A DNA stretch of 64,000 nt, from assembly GCF_008828755.2 (NCBI RefSeq), contig NZ_QBLM01000002.1, positions 124,001-188,000 on the forward strand. Reading direction: 5' to 3'. Under the pieces are notes generated by a model, which did not search any database, was not told the origin of the DNA, and worked only from the letters and a program-made list of their open reading frames with translations. The position numbers and the translations under genes are program-made. Position 1 is the first letter of the stretch. Each line of letters begins with the position of its first letter. This stretch comes from [Borrelia] turdi (GTDB lineage Bacteria; Spirochaetota; Spirochaetia; Borreliales; Borreliaceae). Below, in pieces: positions 19,034 to 27,912 of the stretch.

Positions 19034-19594
19034 TTATTGATTGTATATTAATATAATTATATTTGGAATTAAAGATATAATAAACATTATAAAAAAATAT
19101 ATTGGTTCGTTTTCCAATATATTTTTTTTAGGTTTTTTATCAAAATTTTTTTTTATTGATATTATTGACATTAAAGCTATTAATATGCCAAGTGCAGATA
19201 GAATAATTATTTCTAATCCTTCAAAAAATCCGTTGTTCTTATCAAGTGCAAAAAATGTTATTGCAATTAAGCTGCTATTTGAAAGCATGAAATCATTTGA
19301 ATAATTTGATTTTTTATTATAAACAATAAAAATATCATTTAATGCTTTAAAGAATAATATCAACATGTAAATTAACATTACATAAAAAATTGGCATTAAG
19401 AACAATAAATTGTTTTTTGTAAACAGTTTATAAAAATAAAATGATGTTGAATATATTAATAAAGAGGTAATTGTTATTATGATGTATTTTTTTATTAAGA
19501 TCGCATTATTTTTTATTTTTATATCCTCAAATCCAACAAAGTGTATTAAAGTTAAATTATTAATAATCAAATATGTAATCAAATTGCTAGTCAT
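19034..19594 (-). CDS. RnfA/RnfE-like membrane protein lacking Fe-S cysteines
   Basis: A 186-residue protein with six predicted membrane segments. I read it as a diverged RnfA/NqrE-type subunit: the opening ITYLIINNLTLIHFVGF parallels the family start (…VNNFVLxxFLGxCPF), LSNSSLIAITFFALDKNN parallels the half-way motif (TTNCAVLGxALLN), and GLEIIILSALGILIALMSIISIKKNFDKKPKKNILENEPIYFF follows the family ending. The two cysteines that bind the [2Fe-2S] cluster in true RnfA/E are replaced and the protein has no cysteine at all. It overlaps the RnfC/D-like gene by four bases. The relation is by eye; a profile comparison could overturn it. If right, the protein keeps the fold but cannot carry electrons through the usual cluster. 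Confidence 0.6.
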   Translation of the reverse strand: MTSNLITYLIINNLTLIHFVGFEDIKIKNNAILIKKYIIITITSLLIYSTSFYFYKLFTKNNLLFLMPIFYVMLIYMLILFFKALNDIFIVYNKKSNYSNDFMLSNSSLIAITFFALDKNNGFFEGLEIIILSALGILIALMSIISIKKNFDKKPKKNILENEPIYFFIMFIISLIPNIIILIYNQ

Positions 19595-21909
19595 AATTTT
19601 ATTATATCCTTTTCATTCTCAAGAGAGGTTTTGAGTGCTTTTTCTTTGTTTGTTTTCAAAAAATGCATCATTTTTTTAATTTTGAAGGTTAAACTATATT
19701 TTTTTATTAAGTTTGAGCTTGCTTGTAAGATAAAAATAGATATTATGACTGATAAAGTTTCAAAAGGAATATAGCTTAATGTTAAAAAGTATATAAATGC
19801 TAATACTAATCCGTAGAGTATTTGCTCAAATTTGAAGTGAGGTGTTATTTGCACTTCTGTTGCCATTGTAAATATTAATAGCATTGGTATTGGGGAGATA
19901 AGCAATGTTAACATATCTGAGCTGATGTGGCTTAGCATTCCTATATTGTTTGTTATGTATGAAATTGTCATCAAACTTATGTAAAATGACAATGGTATTA
20001 ATTTATTAATTATATATTTACCAACTATTAATACGAGTCCAAAATAAAGCAAAATTGGAGATATTTTTTTTTCATTATTCACCCCCAAAAGACTTTCAAT
20101 ATGAAATCTTGTGATAATTATATTGAAAACGGAAAAAATGTTTTTATTTACAAAATTTTCAATTGCATCGATTTTTTTGTTTTCATATCTTGTAAAGGTA
20201 TTCAAACTTTTTAAATTTTTTATGTTTGGATTTGTGTTAATTATTTTATTCCAGGTTGGAATTATTGACGGTGAGTTTTTAAGCTCTTCTTGATAGGTTT
20301 GCTTTAAACTTATTGGAAAATTTAATACAAAAAACATAAAAGAAATTAATATAGGATTTGTTAAAAATGATGATAGTCTGAAAAAGTAAAAGAATACTAA
20401 AAAAGTAAATAATAAGGAAGTTATTTTTAGTGTAATTTCTAAATTTAAAGGCAATATAATACTTGTAATTAAGGCATTGTAAACAAAAAAAGACAAACAT
20501 TTATAATTAATTTTTAGCATTATTGGTATGTAGATTGCCACGCTAATAAATATTAGCAGCAAAGTGTCTGTCATGAATTTTGTGTTATTTAGAAAAGAAA
20601 ATATTAGACTAGGCAATAATGATAGTATGATAGTAAAGTATATATCTTTTAAATTGTTTTCAGTGTATATTATCTCATTTATTAGATTTTCATTTAGAAT
20701 CTTGCCTTTAATTTCTTTTTGAACCTTATGTATTTCTTCTTCTATTTCTTTTTCTGTATATTTAAATATTTTTAATTTCCCGGTATTATTTATTTTTTCA
20801 TTTTTCAAATATGAAAAAATAATATTTTCCATTTGTAATGGCGAAAAACTTGAGATAAATAATGCTCTAATTCTGTCATATATTGATTTTTTCTTTAATA
20901 TGGTGAGACTATAAATATCTCTTGTTATTGGTATGTTTAATGTTTCAATTTTTATTTTGTTGGCTGGATTGTTTAAGAAAATTTCATATTTTTTTGTATC
21001 AATTTTTTCATTTATTATTTGGCTGAAAGAAGTTCCAATTTTTACTTTGAGTATTCTACTTTTTATTTTTTTATTTCCATTTATAGCTACAAATTTTTCT
21101 TTATAAGGATTGTTGTTTTTTATAACAAGATTTGTATTATATAGATCTTCAATGTTTGCTAATAAAATATTGTTGTGTGGGTTTATATCATCTTTTGTAT
21201 TTTTGTTATTGTATAAAAAGTGCATTATCATTTCATGATTTGTATAAGGATATGCATTTTCCAAAGATTTAATTTTTATTTTTCTGTTTTTAAAAATGTT
21301 CAATTTTTCGAATTCTTTTTTTAGCTTGTCTTTATTTGATATTATTGTTATTTCTTTGAATTTAAATATTTTGTCTATTATTTGGAATCCTGAAAGAATT
21401 TCTTCTAATTTTTCTGCCATTAGTGCTTCTGAAATATTTGTAAACTCATCTTTTCCGTTTGTTAATAAAATCATTTTGTCTATTTTTTTACATTTATTTA
21501 TGAATTGAAATAAAGAATTTTCGTTAAACCAGGGAATCCCCAGTTGAATTAATTTTGCCAAAGTTTTTTCTCTTGAGATTTCATCTTCAATTGTGTTTTT
21601 TTCGGTTTTTATTTTTCCTTGAAATTTGATTAATGCTGATTTTAATTTTTTTCCATCTGGAAAGGTGGCTGTGTATATTTTTTCTACTATTCCAGATATT
21701 GGAGAGTATGTGTATAGTTCTATGTTTGAATTTTTTGATAAAATTTGATTTTCTTCTATTTTTTGTTTTTCAATTATATATATTATAGATTTTGAATTTT
21801 CTGTTTCAAGGGGTATTAGGGCGTACTCAGGTATTTGAATCTCGTCAATGCTTACCTCGTATTTATTAAATTTTTTAATAATTGTTTTTACTTTTTCTAA
21901 GTCTAGCAT
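19591..21909 (-). CDS. Fused RnfC-like/RnfD-like protein without redox motifs
   Basis: 772 residues in two parts. Residues about 1-260 resemble RnfC: a lipoyl-like sandwich (YALIPLETENSKSIIYII… YTYSPISGIVEKIYT) and a diverged NADH/FMN domain (LIQLGIPWF, SEALMAEKLEEILSGFQIID, KEITIISNKDKLKKEF, NAYPYTNHEMI, the last matching YPxGxE). The glycine-rich and ECEP motifs are gone, and no CxxCxxC clusters occur; there are only two cysteines. Residues about 425-770 have some nine membrane segments and end like RnfD/NqrB (ISPIPMLLIFTMATEVQITPHF…YGLVLAFIYFL), but lack the S(T)GAT flavin-attachment motif. Such a C-D fusion is not one I know. Function is unknown; loss of electron transfer with retention of the membrane scaffold is inference. 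Confidence 0.62.
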   Translation of the reverse strand: MLDLEKVKTIIKKFNKYEVSIDEIQIPEYALIPLETENSKSIIYIIEKQKIEENQILSKNSNIELYTYSPISGIVEKIYTATFPDGKKLKSALIKFQGKIKTEKNTIEDEISREKTLAKLIQLGIPWFNENSLFQFINKCKKIDKMILLTNGKDEFTNISEALMAEKLEEILSGFQIIDKIFKFKEITIISNKDKLKKEFEKLNIFKNRKIKIKSLENAYPYTNHEMIMHFLYNNKNTKDDINPHNNILLANIEDLYNTNLVIKNNNPYKEKFVAINGNKKIKSRILKVKIGTSFSQIINEKIDTKKYEIFLNNPANKIKIETLNIPITRDIYSLTILKKKSIYDRIRALFISSFSPLQMENIIFSYLKNEKINNTGKLKIFKYTEKEIEEEIHKVQKEIKGKILNENLINEIIYTENNLKDIYFTIILSLLPSLIFSFLNNTKFMTDTLLLIFISVAIYIPIMLKINYKCLSFFVYNALITSIILPLNLEITLKITSLLFTFLVFFYFFRLSSFLTNPILISFMFFVLNFPISLKQTYQEELKNSPSIIPTWNKIINTNPNIKNLKSLNTFTRYENKKIDAIENFVNKNIFSVFNIIITRFHIESLLGVNNEKKISPILLYFGLVLIVGKYIINKLIPLSFYISLMTISYITNNIGMLSHISSDMLTLLISPIPMLLIFTMATEVQITPHFKFEQILYGLVLAFIYFLTLSYIPFETLSVIISIFILQASSNLIKKYSLTFKIKKMMHFLKTNKEKALKTSLENEKDIIKL

Positions 21910-23390
21910 TAGCTGTTTATCCTTGAATATATTTTTTTATAGGTTTTTTCATTTATGTTTAAAAGAATTGTAAATCTTATTGCTTTAAATAGGAATAGCA
22001 ATAAAAAGAAAGGCAAAGAGAACAAGAAGAGTATTTTGTTATTTTTTTTATCTATGTCGATATTATTCTTTTTTTCTTTATATATTAAGATTGGGGTTTT
22101 ATTTTTTAAAAATAGGCTTGCAAGCTCTTTGTTAAGAGCTTCATCAATAAATGATTTGTCTAATTCGTAAACAGTTTTAGGATTAATCTTTATCTTGTCG
22201 TTTTTTATTTTAAAGTAATTTTCTTTTATATTTTTAGAAATTTTTCCATATTTAGCTGTAATGTTGTATTTTAGTTCGTTTTGATAAAGAATATGCGATA
22301 GGTATCCTATAATATTGGGGATATCTTTGTTATATCCTAGCATTATATAAATATTATTGGGATTTAAATAATCAAAATAATTTAATTTTTTACTGTAAAG
22401 GTAGTTGATGTTTTTATAAGAATTTAGCATGTAGCTTGAATAAGCGAATGGCATTAATGAGAGCGTAAATAGTAGTAAATGTATTGCTATTTTTAATTTT
22501 AAAGTTTTTTTTTCTTCTTTTCTTTTCTCTTTAATTTCGATTGGGAATAAGAATGTATCTTTAAAATTGCTTTCTGTTTTGATCCAGCTAAAAATTAGGA
22601 AAATGCAAAGGGTTGTTGTTGCAACAAAGGCAATAAAAGTGGGATCAATATTTGTAGTAAAAAAGGTTATGATTGTAATGAAATATAGAGTTGTGAATAT
22701 AAAGAAAAATAATAAGTGTTTTATTTTTGTTATTAGTGTTAAAAAATTGATTTCTTTTAAATATATTTTATTATATTTTTTGTTAAAATTATTGATTATT
22801 GAAAATAACAAATAAAAGAGCACTGTAAATGGATAAAAATATATTATTTCTTTGCTTATTATAAAAGTAAGGGATGAGATTAATAGAAAAATTAAAGTAA
22901 ATATAGAGTTTGCTGGGTCTAAAAAAATTAATAAAATTGCTATGATTAGAAATATTATGCTTGAAATAAAATTAATTTTTGTTTTGTAGGCAAGAGAATG
23001 CATTTCAACATTAATGTTGAGTTCTTTTTTTAGTTTTTTTAAATTTATAGCTTTGAATCTGTTTTCAACATAAAGAAGTTTTTTATTTTCTATGTTGAAA
23101 AGATTGGGGAGTTTTTTTAAAAATATATTTTTCCTTAGGTCAAGATTGTTAAGTTTATTTGTTTCATTTATTGCGATTTTTTTATTTTCGGGAAAATCTA
23201 AAATGTCGATTTTTGTTGTGTATTCTGAGATTGTTTTGTATCCTAGTGAACTTATATATTCATTAGCAGTTTTTAGCTCGGTTTCATTTGTAAAGTATAA
23301 GGGCCTGTAATCTCCAAATTGAGCTACATCGCAGGAATTGATAAGTGGCATTATTGCAATTAAACATAAAAAACTTAAAAAGCGCACCAT
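21909..23390 (-). CDS. Multi-pass membrane protein with lipoprotein-like N-terminus, third gene of the Rnf-like locus
   Basis: 493 residues, no family recognised. The N-terminus (FLSFLCLIAIMPLINSC) has a signal-like helix with a possible lipobox ending at Cys20, followed by a soluble region to about residue 140. Then come about six membrane segments (for example KINFISSIIFLIIAILLIFL and FTTLYFITIITFFTTNI), a soluble loop between about 335 and 440, and one last helix (KILFLFSLPFFLLLFLF) before a basic tail. The stop shares its last base with the first base of the RnfC/D-like gene, so the proteins probably act together. It could hold a diverged RnfG- or RnfE-like part, but I see no SGAT motif or diagnostic residue to support that. 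Confidence 0.68.
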   Translation of the reverse strand: MVRFLSFLCLIAIMPLINSCDVAQFGDYRPLYFTNETELKTANEYISSLGYKTISEYTTKIDILDFPENKKIAINETNKLNNLDLRKNIFLKKLPNLFNIENKKLLYVENRFKAINLKKLKKELNINVEMHSLAYKTKINFISSIIFLIIAILLIFLDPANSIFTLIFLLISSLTFIISKEIIYFYPFTVLFYLLFSIINNFNKKYNKIYLKEINFLTLITKIKHLLFFFIFTTLYFITIITFFTTNIDPTFIAFVATTTLCIFLIFSWIKTESNFKDTFLFPIEIKEKRKEEKKTLKLKIAIHLLLFTLSLMPFAYSSYMLNSYKNINYLYSKKLNYFDYLNPNNIYIMLGYNKDIPNIIGYLSHILYQNELKYNITAKYGKISKNIKENYFKIKNDKIKINPKTVYELDKSFIDEALNKELASLFLKNKTPILIYKEKKNNIDIDKKNNKILFLFSLPFFLLLFLFKAIRFTILLNINEKTYKKIYSRINS

Positions 23391-23406
23391 TTATTTTTCC
23401 CTATGC

Positions 23407-23868
23407 TTATAAATAGCACACAATATATGCAGAGACTATTCCTATTATTATGCCTGTTAGAACCTCTTTTTTTTTATGTCCTTTGACTACTTTTATTTTT
23501 GTTGTGTCAATTTTTATTTCTTTTTTTAATTTTTCTGATAGTGCATTCAAATATTCTGCCTGAACCCCAGACATATATCTTACCCCGAAAGAATCCCTTA
23601 TCGTAATAAGGGCAAAAGCAAGAGCTATTATAAAATTTGTACCTATCCCTTCAGTTATTGCAATTGAGGTTGAAAGAGCAGTGACTGTTGATGAATGGCT
23701 GCTTGGCATGCCACCTGTTTCTAGGAAAATTTTTTTTAAAAGATGTGCTGGAGTTAGTTTTAACTTTCTTGTTTTTACGGTTTGGATACCATATTTAATT
23801 ACTTGAGCAGAAATTCCTGATACAAGACAAGATAAAAAAAGATCATTGGTAAGCAATGCCTCTATCAT
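23407..23868 (-). CDS. DUF212 (divergent PAP2-like) membrane protein
   Basis: A 153-residue protein of the DUF212/YuiD type, described as a divergent acid-phosphatase/vanadium-haloperoxidase relative. The family motif GGMPSSHSSTVTALS is present near residue 52, and RDSFGVRYMSGVQAEYLN is the second conserved block, with KVVKGHKKKEVLTG carrying the conserved histidine late in the protein. There are about four hydrophobic segments. The GMPSSHS and GHKKKEV elements could form a PAP2-like active site on a membrane-anchored phosphatase, but substrate is unknown for the family. The gene lies between the aminopeptidase and the Rnf-like genes with short spacers and an AGGAGG-like site upstream. Confidence 0.85.
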   Translation of the reverse strand: MIEALLTNDLFLSCLVSGISAQVIKYGIQTVKTRKLKLTPAHLLKKIFLETGGMPSSHSSTVTALSTSIAITEGIGTNFIIALAFALITIRDSFGVRYMSGVQAEYLNALSEKLKKEIKIDTTKIKVVKGHKKKEVLTGIIIGIVSAYIVCYL

Positions 23869-23882
23869 TATTGAACCTCCTT

Positions 23883-25121
23883 TTATATTGCGAATTTTCC
23901 AGCTTTTATTATCATGTATTCTTTTCCATTTTTGTCTACACCAATGACATTTAAGTCATCGCTTCCAATCATTAAATCTGTATGTATCAACGATACGTTG
24001 CATCCATAAGTTAGTTTATCTGTGTCGGTTTTCAAATCTTTTTCATTACTCAAACAAGATGGATATGCAGCTCCCAGAGCTATGTGGCAACTTGCATTTT
24101 CATCGTATAATGTGCTGTAAAAAATAAGATTGCTTTGATAAATAGGAGAGCTATTGTCAACCAGTGCTACTTCTCCTATATATTTTGCTTGAATATCGGT
24201 TTCGATGTGTGATTTTAATATTTCTTTTTGCTTCTCATCATTACAGCCAAAGTCAACAACTTTTCCATTTTCAAATTTTAACCATATTCCATATATTAAT
24301 GTTCCAAGCACCATGACAGGGCGGGTGGCATACACAATTCCTTTTGTTTTTTTATAGTTTGGAGTTGTAAATACTTCTTCTGTTGGCATATTTGCATTGA
24401 ATTCTATTTCTGTTCCTTTGACTTTTTCGCTTCCACCTGTCCATAGGGAAGTTTCAAGTAGATATACTTCTAGGTTTGTTTTTTCGGTTTTAAAAATTAC
24501 CTTTTCTAGGTTGAGGGTATTTAATATTTTGCATCTTTTGTGAAGTTTTTCTCCATGGGATTCCCATTCTTTTATTGGATTTTCTCTATCAAGTAGCAAT
24601 ATTTCCTTTTGTATTTTGAAAAATTCTTCTAAGGTTTTATTTCCTTCTTTTTTATTTAAAACTTTGGAAGCCCATTTTGGACCTGGCGAACAAACAACGC
24701 ACCAAGCTATTTCATTGCTCATTATTGCTTGCGATAAGGTTTTGCTTGCTAGATTTAAAGCTTTTTGATAAATTGACATTTTTTGACCAATTTCCTCTTT
24801 TAAGTCTTCAAAATTTTCTGTATCATCAACGTTTATTCTTGCCCATTTATCTTGAACCATTTCTTCTAAAAAGCTTTTTTCTGAATTTGGAATAAATTCT
24901 AAGCTTTGCTCTTGTGAGAATTTTAATCTTGATTTTAAAATGTCAGTGTCTTTAATATTTAGCTTGACATACTTAGCCCCATGTTCATAAGCTTTTTTTG
25001 CTAATATTTTCAAAAAATTGTAATTTTCGATTGAACCCTGAATTAAAACACATTGATTTTTTTGTAAATTAATTCCCTTTAAAATTATAAGTTCTGCATA
25101 TTTTATTAAATCTTTCTCCAT
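23883..25121 (-). CDS. pepS: M29-family aminopeptidase (AmpS/PepS type)
   Basis: Cytoplasmic metallo-aminopeptidase that releases N-terminal residues from peptides, useful to an organism that imports peptides for amino acids. Length 412 residues is normal for M29. The metal-binding elements appear in order: Glu in NMPTEEVFTTPNY, a second Glu and surrounding residues in NGKVVDFG and KYIGEVALVD, His in CHIALGAAYPS, and His/Asp in GCNVSLIHTDLMIGSDDL. The final DGKxExII-like segment (KNGKEYMIIKAGKF) is also typical. ATG follows the HAD gene stop with no spacer and has GGAGG upstream, so it belongs to the same transcript. Confidence 0.92.
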   Translation of the reverse strand: MEKDLIKYAELIILKGINLQKNQCVLIQGSIENYNFLKILAKKAYEHGAKYVKLNIKDTDILKSRLKFSQEQSLEFIPNSEKSFLEEMVQDKWARINVDDTENFEDLKEEIGQKMSIYQKALNLASKTLSQAIMSNEIAWCVVCSPGPKWASKVLNKKEGNKTLEEFFKIQKEILLLDRENPIKEWESHGEKLHKRCKILNTLNLEKVIFKTEKTNLEVYLLETSLWTGGSEKVKGTEIEFNANMPTEEVFTTPNYKKTKGIVYATRPVMVLGTLIYGIWLKFENGKVVDFGCNDEKQKEILKSHIETDIQAKYIGEVALVDNSSPIYQSNLIFYSTLYDENASCHIALGAAYPSCLSNEKDLKTDTDKLTYGCNVSLIHTDLMIGSDDLNVIGVDKNGKEYMIIKAGKFAI

Positions 25122-26012
25122 TTATTCCTCCTGAATAGGGTTTTCTAAAATGTTCTCATTAATGTAATTTGCAACAGCTTCTTCATCATTTGTTCCTATT
25201 ACTTCTAAGTAAGGCAGCATTTCTTTTAATCTATAATTTGCATTTCCCATTAGTAATCCCTTTTTTACATTTTCTAGCATATCAGTATCATTAAATCCAT
25301 CGCCAAAAGCCACGGTTTCGCTTAGATCAATATTTATAGTTTTAAGAACTTCTTTTAATGCATTTCCTTTTGAGACTTTATGATCTACAATTTCTAGTGA
25401 GTTTGGAGTAGAAAGATACGCATTTATTTCTCCTTTGTATTTATCTAAAATCATTGCTTCATATTCTATTAGGCTTTCTTCTTTACCGGCTAATATTATT
25501 TTTGCAACATTTTCAAAATTTTCAAGTTCACTAAAGTCTTTAATTTCTTGGATTTTATTGGCTGGACTGACTATTTCATGTCTGAAAAAATCAGATTCTT
25601 TTCTAGATTTTTGGCATTGATCAATTGCAATTTTAGTCTTCATGTCAATATTTAATTGGTCGTCGTATTGATCTGCTTTATGTAAAAAATGAGGTATGTG
25701 ACTGAATTTATTATCTCTTAATTTTAAAATCTTTTTTACTACTTTAGGAGATAAATTATGACTTTTTATTAATTCCCATTCTTGATTGTAAACTTTTGCT
25801 CCGTTTAATGTAATGAAAAATGAAACTTGCAATCGATCTATTTTTTTTGTAATTTGGATAATTTCATTCTTGCTTCTTCCTGTTGCTATTATGAATTTCT
25901 TTTTTTCTTTTGTTAATTTTTTAATTACAAGTTCTGTAAAGGCTCCTATATAGCTTTTTGATAGCAAAAGAGTTCCATCAAGATCAGAAGCAACCGCTTT
26001 AATATTTTTCAT
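25122..26012 (-). CDS. HAD-superfamily Cof-type phosphatase
   Basis: A 296-residue haloacid-dehalogenase hydrolase of subfamily IIB. Motif I is SDLDGTLLLSKS (nucleophile Asp, general acid Asp), motif II is IATGRSK, motif III a lysine in VDHKVSKGNALK, and motif IV is FGDGFNDTDML. A large cap domain between motifs II and III (about residues 85-200) sets it in the Cof/YbiV group, which dephosphorylates sugar phosphates or flavin and pyridoxal phosphates; the substrate cannot be chosen from sequence. It is the first gene of the long minus-strand chain down to 11460, and an extended -10 promoter lies just upstream. Confidence 0.9.
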   Translation of the reverse strand: MKNIKAVASDLDGTLLLSKSYIGAFTELVIKKLTKEKKKFIIATGRSKNEIIQITKKIDRLQVSFFITLNGAKVYNQEWELIKSHNLSPKVVKKILKLRDNKFSHIPHFLHKADQYDDQLNIDMKTKIAIDQCQKSRKESDFFRHEIVSPANKIQEIKDFSELENFENVAKIILAGKEESLIEYEAMILDKYKGEINAYLSTPNSLEIVDHKVSKGNALKEVLKTINIDLSETVAFGDGFNDTDMLENVKKGLLMGNANYRLKEMLPYLEVIGTNDEEAVANYINENILENPIQEE

Positions 26013-26044
26013 ATTTTATCCTTTAGGAGTTAGTTTCAAGCTAA

Positions 26045-26053
26045 ATTATATCA
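26045..26053 (-). promoter_or_regulatory. Extended -10 promoter for the 26012-11460 gene chain
   Basis: Minus-strand TGATATAAT (plus-strand complement at 26045-26053), 32 bases before the HAD-phosphatase ATG, with AAAGGA as ribosome-binding site after it. It is back to back with the promoter of the Xaa-Pro aminopeptidase gene. Confidence 0.55.
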
Positions 26054-26091
26054 TATATCAAATAAATTTTTTTTTTAAATTGATAATTATT

Positions 26092-26100
26092 TGGTATACT
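26092..26100 (+). promoter_or_regulatory. Extended -10 promoter of the aminopeptidase-def-fmt genes
   Basis: TGGTATACT at 26092-26100: an extended -10 (TGn) with TATACT. TTGATA at 26080 is too close to be its -35. Confidence 0.45.
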
Positions 26101-26133
26101 AGTATTAATAAGGTTATATAAAGGGGATTGATT

Positions 26134-27912
26134 TTGGATATTAATAAAAGATTAGCTTTACTTAGAGATCATATGAGGGAAAATGGAGTTGATGCTTATT
26201 TGGTATCAGGTTATGATCCTCATTTTAGTGAATATTCTCATGAAAGGTATAGTACTCGTAAGTTTATTACAGGCTTTTCTGGTAGCTTTGGCACAGTAAT
26301 CGTAACATTATCCAAGGCTGTTCTTTTCACGGATGGCAGATATTTTTTACAAGCTGATCAAGAACTTAAGGGGAGTGAAGTTGAATTAATAAAGCTTGGA
26401 ATAAAAGGATATCCTGATGTTTTTACGTATATAAATTTAAATCTTCAAGAATTAAAGCTTGGAATTTACTCTGATGAGATTACTATAAAGTTTTATAAAG
26501 AGTTGTGTGAAAAATGCAAAAATACATATATCAAGATTTTAAATAAAGATTTAATTGATTTAATTTGGGAATCTAGGCCTCAGCTTGAGTTTGGAAATAT
26601 AGTTGAATTGATTGATGCTGAGAAGAATAATAAAAGAGCTGAAAAAATTAAATCTATTTATTTAACCTTAGAGAAGAATTTAGCAGATTTTTATGTTATT
26701 ACTGCTCTTGATGAGATTGCCTGGATCTTGAATTTAAGAGGATCAGACGTTAAAAAGTCAGCATTATTTTATTCGTTTCTTTTAATATCTAGGAATAAAG
26801 GTCGAAAAAATGTTCTTTTTATTGATACAAGAAAACTTGATTCAAGCGTTAAAGAAGCACTTGAAATGGAAAATTTTGAAATAGAGCCTTACGACAATTT
26901 TTATTGTTTTCTAGATCAAATAAAACATGAAGGTAAATTTTTTGTTTCATTTTATACTAATGCTAGGGTTTTAAAAGTTCTTGGTGAGAAGAATATCATT
27001 TTTGGAGAGAGTATTATAGGCGATTTTAAGGCAGTAAAAACCGATTATGAACTTCTTAAAATTAAAGAAGCGCATGTTATTGATGCTATTGGCTTGATTA
27101 AATTTTTATGTAAATTCAAAAGTTTAAGCAAGGATGAACTGGCTAAATTAGATGAAATAGATATTGCTGATATGCTTTTGCATTTTAGGAAATTGAATAA
27201 AGATTTTTTTGATTCTAGTTTTGACTCAATAGTTGGTTTTAGAGAAAATGGAGCTCTTCCGCATTATAAGCCCAAACGAGGTAAAAAAATAAATACAAAG
27301 GGTCTTCTTTTGATTGATTCTGGGGGTTCATATTTCGGACTTGGCACTACAGACGTTACAAGAGTTTTTTTAATAGGTGATGCTTCTAGCGAAGAAAGGT
27401 ATGACTATACTTTGGTTCTTAAGGCCTTCATTAGCCTTGCGTCTTTAAAATTTCCATATGGATCTTCGGGAGCTTTTCTTGATGGAATTTGTAGATTGCC
27501 TCTTTTAAAGAATGAATTGAATTTTATTCATGGTACTGGGCATGGTGTTGGGTTTTTTCTCAATGTTCATGAACTTCCAGTTTCGATTAGTCCTAATTCT
27601 AGATATCCTTTTAAAGGATCTGAAGTGGTCTCAATTGAGCCTGGTCTTTATCGAACATCTAGTCATGGGATAAGGATTGAAAATTTAGTTTTTGTAAAGC
27701 AAGCTTTTGCAAATGACTTTGGAGCTTTTTTGGAGTTTGAGAATTTAACCCTTGTTCCTTTTGAAAAAGAATTAATAGCAAAAGAAATGCTCTCAGAAGA
27801 TGAGTTAAATTATATTAATAATTATCATGAATTTGTATTTTCAACTTTAAAAGAGCATTTTGATAATGAAAAGGAGTTAGAATTTTTAGCAAAGCTGACA
27901 AGTAAAATATGA
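26134..27912 (+). CDS. pepP: M24-family Xaa-Pro aminopeptidase
   Basis: Cytoplasmic metallopeptidase that removes an N-terminal residue in front of proline. The 592 residues hold two creatinase-like N-terminal domains and a C-terminal pita-bread domain of the APP1/XPNPEP long type. Metal ligands are present: Asp in LLIDSGGSYFG, Asp in GTTDVTRVF, His in HGTGHGVGFF, Glu in SIEPGLYR and Glu in GIRIENLV. I chose TTG at 26134 (MDINKRLALL) because AAGGGG (26121-26126) is 7 bases upstream; TTG at 26128 touches that site. The gene overlaps the next by four bases. Confidence 0.94.
   Translation: MDINKRLALLRDHMRENGVDAYLVSGYDPHFSEYSHERYSTRKFITGFSGSFGTVIVTLSKAVLFTDGRYFLQADQELKGSEVELIKLGIKGYPDVFTYINLNLQELKLGIYSDEITIKFYKELCEKCKNTYIKILNKDLIDLIWESRPQLEFGNIVELIDAEKNNKRAEKIKSIYLTLEKNLADFYVITALDEIAWILNLRGSDVKKSALFYSFLLISRNKGRKNVLFIDTRKLDSSVKEALEMENFEIEPYDNFYCFLDQIKHEGKFFVSFYTNARVLKVLGEKNIIFGESIIGDFKAVKTDYELLKIKEAHVIDAIGLIKFLCKFKSLSKDELAKLDEIDIADMLLHFRKLNKDFFDSSFDSIVGFRENGALPHYKPKRGKKINTKGLLLIDSGGSYFGLGTTDVTRVFLIGDASSEERYDYTLVLKAFISLASLKFPYGSSGAFLDGICRLPLLKNELNFIHGTGHGVGFFLNVHELPVSISPNSRYPFKGSEVVSIEPGLYRTSSHGIRIENLVFVKQAFANDFGAFLEFENLTLVPFEKELIAKEMLSEDELNYINNYHEFVFSTLKEHFDNEKELEFLAKLTSKI

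Noticed and set aside
26080..26100. TTGATA with TATACT as -35/-10 pair
   Set aside because: Only nine bases apart; an extended -10 explains the site better.
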